This document shows, piece by piece, positions 1 through 5,206 of a stretch of DNA of 5,206 bases (positions are counted from its first letter, which is position 1; every line of letters begins with the position of its first letter). Under the pieces are notes generated by a model that was not told the origin of the DNA, searched no databases, and was given only the letters and a program-made list of their open reading frames with translations. The stretch comes from Bacteroidota bacterium (GTDB lineage Bacteria; Bacteroidota; Bacteroidia; Chitinophagales; Chitinophagaceae). The stretch lies in contig CANGMV010000101.1 in the NCBI GenBank assembly GCA_947454745.1, forward strand, positions 1 through 5,206. The letters are read 5' to 3'. A program made the translations under genes and the position numbers.

Positions 1-738
1 ATCGCGCTCTAACAATAATCTTATTGCTGCACCTGCATCCTTACACTCTTGTTGTTTTTCTTTACTCAATGCAGGATTACTTGATGAATATGGCAAACTC
101 ATTCCCAATGCTTCAATTGCCGATGCCATGGTATTTGCTGTATACATGCCACCACATGCACCTGCACCCGGGCATGCATGTTGTACGATCCCTTTAAAAT
201 CAGCTTCGTCCAGTTGTCCGGCAATTTTTTGTCCCAATGCTTCAAAGGCAGATACAATATTTAAATCCTGTCCTTTATAATGTCCCGGTGCAATCGTTCC
301 ACCATACAACATTAAGGATGGACGATTTAATCGGCCCATCGCTATTAATGAACCTGGCATATTTTTATCACAACCTGGAACAGTTATTAATCCATCATAA
401 TATTGTGCGCCACAAACTGTTTCAATACTATCTGCAATTACATCTCTACTCACCAAGGAATAACGCATGCCATCGGTACCATTACTCATACCATCACTCA
501 CACCAATGGTATGAAATGTTAATCCCACTAAATCATTGGCACATACACTCTTTTTTACATCGGCTGCCAACGCATTCAAATGCATATTACAAGTGTTGCC
601 ATCATATCCCATGCTCACAATACCTACCTGTGCTTTATGTAAATCTTCGTCGGTTAAACCAATACCATAAAACATAGCCTGCGCAGCTGGTTGCGTAGGA
701 TCGAGGGTGATTGTTTTTGAATATTTATTTAATTCCAT
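1..738 (-). CDS. ilvD: Dihydroxy-acid dehydratase, N-terminal part (cut by window edge)
   Basis: Dehydrates 2,3-dihydroxyisovalerate to 2-ketoisovalerate and 2,3-dihydroxy-3-methylvalerate to 2-keto-3-methylvalerate, the penultimate step of valine and isoleucine synthesis in the cytoplasm. The product 2-ketoisovalerate is also the substrate of LeuA. Translating the minus strand from the ATG at 738 gives 246 uninterrupted codons to the window edge, starting [14 protein letters not shown]; family members are about 560 residues, so a little under half is visible. The three cysteines expected to hold the iron-sulfur cluster are present: C50 (DGNTCN), C123 (PGCDKNMPG) and C195 ([10 protein letters not shown]). 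D82 ([14 protein letters not shown]), D124 and K125 match the metal site, K125 being the lysine that is carbamylated in characterised [2Fe-2S] enzymes. The gene starts 39 nt after leuB on the same strand, so it is probably co-transcribed. The related sugar-acid dehydratases (Edd type) are less likely given the motifs and the leucine operon context. The C-terminal half is unseen, so intactness cannot be judged. Confidence 0.97.
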   Translation of the reverse strand, partial: MELNKYSKTITLDPTQPAAQAMFYGIGLTDEDLHKAQVGIVSMGYDGNTCNMHLNALAADVKKSVCANDLVGLTFHTIGVSDGMSNGTDGMRYSLVSRDVIADSIETVCGAQYYDGLITVPGCDKNMPGSLIAMGRLNRPSLMLYGGTIAPGHYKGQDLNIVSAFEALGQKIAGQLDEADFKGIVQHACPGAGACGGMYTANTMASAIEALGMSLPYSSSNPALSKEKQQECKDAGAAIRLLLERD

Positions 739-755
739 AATAATATTTTTTAAGG

Positions 756-771
756 CCCGATTTGCATCGAA
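756..771 (-). other. Small stem with GCAA tetraloop in the leuB-ilvD gap
   Basis: Read on the minus strand, the gap contains TTCGAT-GCAA-ATCGGG. The inner four pairs (758-761 with 766-769) are Watson-Crick, two outer pairs are G-U, and the loop GCAA is of the stable GNRA type. It sits about 18 nt before the ilvD start and just after the leuB stop. No U-tract follows it directly, so it is not a good terminator. It could be a weak mRNA stability or translation element, or chance in a short gap. The pairing is seen directly; any role is guesswork. Confidence 0.25.
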
Positions 772-777
772 TTATTT

Positions 778-1893
778 TTAAATGATGGTTGATTTATGTA
801 AACGCTCATGTATTGGATGTGTTTCTCCTTTTGCATGTCGCTCAATAAATTCACAAATCAAATCACCAATCGCTGTTGTGGTATAACTATTCATTGGATC
901 GATATCCTTTGTTACGAATCCACTATTCAAACACCATGCTGCTGCTTCCCTTACGATGGCTGCTTCCTGTGTTAATCCAAAATGATCTAACATCATGGCC
1001 GATGATAAAATAGAACCCAACGGGTTTGCAATGTCCTTTCCTTTTGCTTGCGGATAAGATCCGTGGATCGGTTCAAACAATGCAACCGTATTGCCTACTG
1101 AAGCCGATGGCAATAAACCTAATGATCCTGCCAACACCGATGCTTCGTCACTAATAATATCTCCAAACAAATTCTCTGTTAATACTACATCGAACTGTGC
1201 TGGGTTTAAAATAATTTGCATTGCTGCATTGTCCACAAATAAATAATCCACTGTTACATCACTGTATTCTTTTGCGATAGCTTGTACTACCTTTCTCCAT
1301 AGTCTTGATGTTTCTAATACATTCGCTTTGTCTACCAGTGTTAATTTTTTTCTTCTGATTTGTGCATGCTTAAATGCCAAGTGTGCTATACGCTCAATTT
1401 CGGCAACCGAATAAGAACAATCATCTTTTGCTACCGTTCCATCCTCACTTAAACTTTTTGCACCAAAATAAATGCCTCCTGTTAACTCTCTATAAATTAC
1501 AAAGTCCACATTTTCTAACAACTTTGGTTTTAAAGGAGTTAGGTGTTGTAAGGCTGCATAGGTTGTTACAGGACGAATATTCGCGAACAATTGTAATTCC
1601 TTTCTTAGTTTTAATAAACCTTGTTCTGGTCTTACTTTTGCTGTTGGATCATTGTCGTATTTAGGATCTCCTATCGCACCAAATAAAATAGCATCACTGG
1701 CTAAACATATTTTAATCGTCTCATCAGGCAAGGGATTGCCTGTTTCGTCAATCGCACATGCACCCATTAATGCATTTTCGTAACTAAACTCATGATTAAA
1801 GTTTTTTGCAATCGTGTTTAATACTTTAATAGATTGTTGTGTTACTTCGGGACCAATTCCATCGCCCAATATGACTGCTATTTTCTTTTGCAT
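778..1893 (-). CDS. leuB: 3-isopropylmalate dehydrogenase
   Basis: Oxidises and decarboxylates (2R,3S)-3-isopropylmalate to 2-ketoisocaproate with NAD+ and a divalent metal, the third dedicated step to leucine; a cytoplasmic homodimer in characterised relatives. The 371-residue product is a full-length beta-decarboxylating dehydrogenase. Substrate arginines are R97 and R107 (LRKELQLFANIRP) and R135 (YRELTGG); Y142, K189 (VDKANVLE) and D221 (VDNAAMQ) are the catalytic set; D245 and D249 of NLFGDIISDEASVLAGS bind the metal. These follow Thermus LeuB numbering with an offset of +3 to +4. The cofactor loop is EPIHGSYPQAKGKDIANP (274-291), where Q282 replaces the Asp that usually grips the NAD ribose. 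A charged tail of about 20 residues follows the usual end near IGDLICEFIERH. The start is well placed, since the NAD-fold opening IAVILGDGIGPEV begins at residue 5. The 56 nt gap from leuD, the longest in the operon, shows no clear structure. Tartrate or isocitrate dehydrogenase is unlikely given the motifs and neighbours. Confidence 0.97.
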   Translation of the reverse strand: MQKKIAVILGDGIGPEVTQQSIKVLNTIAKNFNHEFSYENALMGACAIDETGNPLPDETIKICLASDAILFGAIGDPKYDNDPTAKVRPEQGLLKLRKELQLFANIRPVTTYAALQHLTPLKPKLLENVDFVIYRELTGGIYFGAKSLSEDGTVAKDDCSYSVAEIERIAHLAFKHAQIRRKKLTLVDKANVLETSRLWRKVVQAIAKEYSDVTVDYLFVDNAAMQIILNPAQFDVVLTENLFGDIISDEASVLAGSLGLLPSASVGNTVALFEPIHGSYPQAKGKDIANPLGSILSSAMMLDHFGLTQEAAIVREAAAWCLNSGFVTKDIDPMNSYTTTAIGDLICEFIERHAKGETHPIHERLHKSTII

Positions 1894-1949
1894 AATGTAT
1901 ATTTATTCGGTTCGCTCTTTTATTTCTAAATTTTTTGCGGGATTCTTAA

Positions 1950-2534
1950 TTATTGATTCGCTTTTTCGTATGCTTCAATTTCTGGCTTCATATTTAATAA
2001 GTAATCAATATCGTCGTAGCCATTTAACATACAAGTTTTTTTATAAGAATTAATATCGAATCTTTCTTCTGCGCCTGTTGCATCAATGGCAATAGTTTGT
2101 GCTTCCAAATCCACCGACAAAGTAGCATCGGCACCTTGTGCAAATATTTGTTGTAAGAAAGCGTCGGAAACTGTTACTGGCAATACCCCGTTGTTCAAGG
2201 CGTTGTTTTTAAAGATGTCCGCAAAAAAGCTGGACACCACTACTTTAAATCCGTAGTCCTGAATACTCCAAGCTGCGTGCTCGCGCGATGATCCGCATCC
2301 AAAGTTTTTAGCAGCTACTAAAATCTCACCGCTATATTGTTTTTGGTTTAATACGAAATCGGCTTTTGGTTTTGTTTCATCATCATTCTCGTATCTCCAG
2401 TCTCTGAATAAATTTTTTCCAAAACCATCCTTGGTTGTCGCCTTTAAAAAACGCGCTGGTATAATTTGATCCGTGTCTACGTTTTCGATACGTAAAGGGA
2501 TAAACTTACTTGTGATTTTTTGAAGTGATTGCAT
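1950..2534 (-). CDS. leuD: 3-isopropylmalate dehydratase small subunit
   Basis: Small subunit of isopropylmalate isomerase; with LeuC it converts 2-isopropylmalate to 3-isopropylmalate through a dehydrated intermediate. It corresponds to the mobile swivel domain 4 of aconitase and closes over the active site on the large subunit. At 194 residues it is the normal length for bacterial LeuD (about 200). Visible family blocks, in order, are [13 protein letters not shown] (18-30), the signature [15 protein letters not shown] (77-91) whose Ser/Arg residues contact substrate in the family, [17 protein letters not shown] (104-120), and the C-terminal [13 protein letters not shown] (168-180). The start ATG has A at -3 and no Shine-Dalgarno at normal spacing. 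An AAGGAG string exists on the coding strand at 2564-2569, but it lies 30 nt upstream and is too far to act as one. The 38 nt gap from leuC carries two adjacent palindromes. No truncation or odd residues were seen. Confidence 0.97.
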   Translation of the reverse strand: MQSLQKITSKFIPLRIENVDTDQIIPARFLKATTKDGFGKNLFRDWRYENDDETKPKADFVLNQKQYSGEILVAAKNFGCGSSREHAAWSIQDYGFKVVVSSFFADIFKNNALNNGVLPVTVSDAFLQQIFAQGADATLSVDLEAQTIAIDATGAEERFDINSYKKTCMLNGYDDIDYLLNMKPEIEAYEKANQ

Positions 2535-2541
2535 AATAGGT

Positions 2542-2566
2542 ATTTATAAATGAGTGCCGGGCACTC
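2542..2566. repeat. Two adjacent palindromes in the leuC-leuD gap
   Basis: Positions 2552-2566 on the plus strand read GAGTGCCGGGCACTC, a perfect 7-bp inverted repeat around one central base; as RNA it could form a 6-bp stem with a 3-nt loop. Directly beside it, 2542-2551 reads ATTTATAAAT, a perfect 10-bp palindrome. Together they fill most of the 38 nt gap. On the transcribed strand the GC-rich hairpin begins just after the leuC stop and is followed by CATTTATAAATACC, not a U-run, so an efficient intrinsic terminator is unlikely. Possible roles are an mRNA processing or stability hairpin that sets the LeuC:LeuD ratio, or a protein-binding site. The symmetry is seen directly; the roles are inference. 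Confidence 0.6.
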
Positions 2567-2572
2567 CTTTTG

Positions 2573-3976
2573 TTAATTTAAAATGTCTCTGATGTCGGTA
2601 ATTTTTCCTGTTAACAAAGCAGCTGCTGCTGTTAACGGGCTTGCCAATAATGTTCTTGCACCTGCACCCTGACGTCCTTCAAAATTTCGGTTGCTGGTAC
2701 TAATACAATATTCACCTGCTGGAATTTTATCTTCATTCATGCCTAAACATGCACTACATCCTGCTTGTCTTATTTCCACTCCTGCGTCAGCAAATATTTT
2801 ATCCAAACCTTCGGCCTTAATTTGTTTTGCTACTTCCTGTGATCCTGGTACTATTAAGGTTTTAATATTGGGATCCTTTTGCTTGCCTTTTATGATACTT
2901 GCTACCAAACGGAAATCCTCAATTCTTGAATTCGTACAAGAACCTATAAATACATTTTGTACCGGCATGCCTAATAAACTTTGTCCTGCTGTTAAACCCA
3001 TATAGGCTAAGGCTTTCTCATAATTCTGTTTTTCAGTCGCATCGGTAAAACTTTCAATGGTTGGAAGCGTGCCGCGAACCGATAAGCCCATTCCCGGGTT
3101 GGTTCCGTAGGTGATCATTGGATCGATGTCTTCGGCTTTAATGTTTATTTCCACATCAAACTTTGCATCGGCATCGGTATACAATTCTTTCCAAGCTGCT
3201 AATTTTTGATCCCATGCTGCGCCCTGTGGTGCGAATAATCTTCCTTTAATATAATCGAATGTTGTTTGATCGGGTGCAATCATACCTCCACGTGCTCCCA
3301 TTTCAATACTCATATTACAAATGGTCATTCTTGCTTCCATGCTCAACGCACGTATTGCCGATCCTGCATATTCTACAAAATATCCTGTTGCACCACTTGC
3401 TGATATTTGTGCAATGATGTACAAAATAATATCTTTCGATACTACTCCATTTTTTAATGCGCCGTCAATATTAATACGCATTACTTTTGGCTTGCTTTGC
3501 ATAATACATTGTGATGCAAATACCATTTCTACCTCACTGGTTCCAATACCAAATGCAATACTTCCAAATGCGCCATGTGTTGATGTGTGACTATCACCAC
3601 ATACAATGGTCATGCCTGGTTGCGTGATACCCAACTCTGGTCCTATTACGTGTACAATACCTTGGTACTTATGTCCTAGGCCATATAATTCTACTCCATG
3701 TTTTTTACAGTTCTCTATTAAAGTGTCTACCTGAAATTTTGATAAAGCATCTTTAATAGGTAATTCCTGATGCATGGTTGGTACATTGTGATCGGCTGTG
3801 GCTACAATTTGTTTTGGTCTAAATAATTGCGCACCTCTTTTTTCAATACCACTAAATGCTTGCGGACTGGTTACCTCATGAATAAAATGCTTATCGATAT
3901 ACACCACCGACGGTCCATCCTCGATTTGTTTTACTACGTGCTTGTCCCAAATTTTTTCAAATAATGTTTTTCCCAT
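2573..3976 (-). CDS. leuC: 3-isopropylmalate dehydratase large subunit
   Basis: Large, catalytic, [4Fe-4S]-carrying subunit of isopropylmalate isomerase, which pairs with LeuD to move the hydroxyl of 2-isopropylmalate to give 3-isopropylmalate. The 467 residues match the usual bacterial LeuC length (about 466), covering aconitase domains 1-3. The start is supported by the family opening [14 protein letters not shown]. Substrate-site blocks include TADHNVPT (60-67), [20 protein letters not shown] (126-145) and [11 protein letters not shown] (226-236). The cluster ligands are C347 ([12 protein letters not shown]), C407 and C410 ([11 protein letters not shown]), the same positions as in E. coli LeuC. 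The C-terminal block [12 protein letters not shown] (426-437) supplies the conserved arginines R430 and R435. Homoaconitase or citraconate/methylmalate isomerase belong to the same family, but position between leuA and leuD makes the leucine role clear. It begins 31 nt after the leuA stop and ends 38 nt before leuD. The cluster should be oxygen-sensitive, as is typical of the family. Confidence 0.98.
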   Translation of the reverse strand: MGKTLFEKIWDKHVVKQIEDGPSVVYIDKHFIHEVTSPQAFSGIEKRGAQLFRPKQIVATADHNVPTMHQELPIKDALSKFQVDTLIENCKKHGVELYGLGHKYQGIVHVIGPELGITQPGMTIVCGDSHTSTHGAFGSIAFGIGTSEVEMVFASQCIMQSKPKVMRINIDGALKNGVVSKDIILYIIAQISASGATGYFVEYAGSAIRALSMEARMTICNMSIEMGARGGMIAPDQTTFDYIKGRLFAPQGAAWDQKLAAWKELYTDADAKFDVEINIKAEDIDPMITYGTNPGMGLSVRGTLPTIESFTDATEKQNYEKALAYMGLTAGQSLLGMPVQNVFIGSCTNSRIEDFRLVASIIKGKQKDPNIKTLIVPGSQEVAKQIKAEGLDKIFADAGVEIRQAGCSACLGMNEDKIPAGEYCISTSNRNFEGRQGAGARTLLASPLTAAAALLTGKITDIRDILN

Positions 3977-4007
3977 TGTTCGTTTTATTGTACGTTCGTC
4001 TCGAAAA

Positions 4008-5159
4008 TTATTTTTTATACGCTGATGCCATTGCTTGCAAATCGGCTTCCATCACTTCTTTCTTTTTATCTGCGATTTCTAAAAAGATAGGATACAATTC
4101 ATCCACTTCGTTTCTTGTAAACTGATACCCAATTTTATGTAAACGATGCGCCAATGCACTACGTCCACTTCTTGCTGTTAATACAATTTTACTTTCGTCG
4201 GCACCTACTTCGGCTGGATTAATAATCTCATATGTTTGCGCTTCCTTTAAAAATCCATCCTGATGTATACCTGATGAATGTGAAAATGCATTCGCGCCCA
4301 CAATGGCTTTATTCGGTTGCACCATCATACGCATCGTCTCTGAAACCTCACGGCTGATTGTGTTTAATAACTTTGGATTAATGCTGGTATAAAATCCTAA
4401 ATCCTTATGTTGATTTAAAATCATTACTACTTCCTCCAATGCTGTGTTACCTGCTCGCTCTCCTAATCCGTTAATGGTACACTCAATTTGTCGCGCTCCA
4501 CCAATCACACCTGCAATGGAATTAGCTGTTGCCAATCCTAAATCGTTATGACAATGACATGATAAAATGGCTTTGTCAATATTAGGTACGTTGTTGTACA
4601 AGTAAGCCATTTTTTCCTGATACTGTTGTGGCAAACAATAGCCTGTTGTATCTGGAATATTTAAAGTAGTCGCTCCTGCTTTTACAACCGCTTCTATCAC
4701 TCTTGCTAAATATTCATTGTCCGTTCTTCCCGCATCTTCTGCATAAAATTCTACATCATCCGTAAAATTTCTTGCAATGGTTACCGCTTTTACAGCACGC
4801 TCAATAATTTCTTCCCTTGTACTATTGAATTTATGTTTGATATGCAAGTCGGAGGTTCCAATTCCTGTATGGATTCTAAAACGCTTTGCTGGTTTTAACG
4901 CCTGCGCTGCTACTTCGATATCATTTTGCACTGCACGTGTTAAACCACATACCACGGTGTTTTTTAATGTTTTCGCAATTTGATTTACCGACTCAAAATC
5001 GCCTGGGCTTGAAACAGGAAAACCGGCTTCTAAAATGTCTACACCCAACTCCTCCAGCTTAACGGCTAGCTCTAGTTTTTCCTTGGTGTTGAGTTTACAA
5101 CCTGGCACCTGCTCACCGTCTCTTAAAGTGGTATCAAAAATGAATACTTTTTGGCTCAT
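4008..5159 (-). CDS. leuA: 2-isopropylmalate synthase, short form without regulatory domain
   Basis: Catalyses the committed step of leucine synthesis: acetyl-CoA plus 2-ketoisovalerate gives 2-isopropylmalate and CoA. The N-terminal TIM barrel of the HMGL/DRE family is complete: [13 protein letters not shown] (8-20) has metal ligand D9 and catalytic R13, [13 protein letters not shown] (46-58) is typical of isopropylmalate synthases, YAEDAGRTD (139-147) carries E141, [13 protein letters not shown] (202-214) gives metal ligands H202 and H204, and NGLGERAGN (230-238) ends with the metal-binding Asn. The linker subdomain follows, with [11 protein letters not shown] (295-305) and [17 protein letters not shown] (361-377). 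The protein stops at residue 383, whereas E. coli-type LeuA has about 520 residues, ending with the domain that binds leucine; that domain is absent here and not found in the 31 nt before leuC. The start is fixed by the family opening and is the first gene of the visible operon. Homocitrate or citramalate synthase are alternatives by fold, but the leuCDB neighbours argue strongly for LeuA. Confidence 0.96.
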   Translation of the reverse strand: MSQKVFIFDTTLRDGEQVPGCKLNTKEKLELAVKLEELGVDILEAGFPVSSPGDFESVNQIAKTLKNTVVCGLTRAVQNDIEVAAQALKPAKRFRIHTGIGTSDLHIKHKFNSTREEIIERAVKAVTIARNFTDDVEFYAEDAGRTDNEYLARVIEAVVKAGATTLNIPDTTGYCLPQQYQEKMAYLYNNVPNIDKAILSCHCHNDLGLATANSIAGVIGGARQIECTINGLGERAGNTALEEVVMILNQHKDLGFYTSINPKLLNTISREVSETMRMMVQPNKAIVGANAFSHSSGIHQDGFLKEAQTYEIINPAEVGADESKIVLTARSGRSALAHRLHKIGYQFTRNEVDELYPIFLEIADKKKEVMEADLQAMASAYKK

Positions 5160-5193
5160 ATTATTGATTTACAATCGTTTATAGATGACAAAC

Positions 5194-5206
5194 GGGCTTT
5201 TGGCCC
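5194..5206 (-). promoter_or_regulatory. GC-rich hairpin in the leuA leader, cut by window edge
   Basis: On the coding strand the window opens with GGGCCAAAAGCCC, which folds as a 4-bp GGGC/GCCC stem with a CAAAA loop. It is 35 nt upstream of the leuA ATG and is followed by GTTTGTCATC, only a short T-run. It may be the end of a larger leader structure, such as a transcription attenuator in front of the operon, or the terminator of whatever precedes it. The upstream sequence that would decide this, including any leader peptide rich in branched-chain codons, lies outside the window. No confident promoter (-33 TTTG with -7 TAnnTTTG) was found in the 47 nt before leuA. Confidence 0.3.

Noticed and set aside
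237..677. Plus-strand open frame of 146 codons rich in His, Tyr and Leu
   Set aside because: It is antisense to the clearly conserved ilvD reading frame; its odd composition is what the complementary strand of an A/T-biased gene gives, and no domain is recognisable.
1374..1664. Plus-strand open frame of 96 codons with a Leu/Val-rich end that resembles a membrane segment
   Set aside because: It lies wholly antisense to leuB; the hydrophobic end is the complement of Lys/Asn/Glu-rich codons, not evidence of a membrane protein.
1814..2053. Plus-strand open frame of 79 codons spanning the leuD-leuB gap
   Set aside because: It overlaps the ends of two conserved genes on the opposite strand, has no recognisable motif and no sign of its own promoter.
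2691..3590. Two plus-strand open frames (2691-3005 and 3321-3590) with Cys and Pro residues
   Set aside because: Both are complements of highly conserved LeuC segments, including the cluster-binding region, and show no independent family signal.
4008..4020. A-run at the leuA stop (AAAAAATAA on the coding strand) as a possible programmed frameshift adding a C-terminal domain
   Set aside because: Shifting to the -1 frame reaches a stop after about ten codons, before leuC, and no regulatory-domain sequence is available to be read.
4777..4983. Plus-strand open frame of 68 codons antisense to leuA
   Set aside because: Short, unsupported by motifs, and fully explained by the conserved LeuA frame opposite.
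5160..5206. A Bacteroidota-type promoter (TTTG plus TAnnTTTG) just before leuA
   Set aside because: A TTTG occurs in this stretch on the coding strand, but no acceptable -7 element lies at the right spacing; the true promoter is probably further upstream, outside the window.
1..5206. Mobile elements, CRISPR repeats, tRNA or rRNA genes
   Set aside because: No terminal inverted repeats, regularly spaced repeats, transposase motifs or tRNA-like cloverleaf segments were seen; the window is filled by five tightly packed metabolic genes.

Overview
This window is a compact leucine-biosynthesis operon from an A+T-rich bacterium, almost certainly a member of the Bacteroidota. Everything coding lies on the minus strand, so transcription runs from high to low coordinates: leuA (5159-4008), leuC (3976-2573), leuD (2534-1950), leuB (1893-778) and the first 246 codons of ilvD (738 to the left edge). 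The Bacteroidota assignment rests on three things: no start codon has a usable Shine-Dalgarno sequence and all five have an A at position -3 in an A/T-rich context; the proteins read as Bacteroidota-type orthologues (for example HGSYPQAKG in LeuB and a short LeuA); and codon use is A/T-biased. I cannot name a genus, although the proteins resemble those of the Chitinophagales/Sphingobacteriales side of the phylum (from memory, not searched).

Layout: positions 5160-5206 are the 5' untranslated end seen here, with a small GC-rich hairpin at the very edge. The four leu genes follow, separated by 31, 38 and 56 nt, and a 39 nt gap leads into ilvD. No gap is long enough to hide another gene, and there is no convincing terminator between genes, so one polycistronic mRNA is the simplest reading. 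The leuC-leuD gap contains a perfect 7-bp inverted repeat next to a 10-bp A/T palindrome. The leuB-ilvD gap contains a small stem with a GCAA loop. The operon continues past position 1 on the minus strand.

How the genes work together: IlvD makes 2-ketoisovalerate (and the isoleucine precursor 2-keto-3-methylvalerate). LeuA condenses 2-ketoisovalerate with acetyl-CoA to 2-isopropylmalate. LeuC and LeuD form the isomerase giving 3-isopropylmalate. LeuB oxidises and decarboxylates this to 2-ketoisocaproate, which a transaminase elsewhere converts to leucine. All expected catalytic and iron-sulfur residues are present.

No new biological system is apparent. The points worth a second look are modest: LeuA stops where the leucine-sensing C-terminal domain would begin, LeuB has Gln where the classical NAD-binding Asp sits, and the gaps hold small structured elements that could affect expression.
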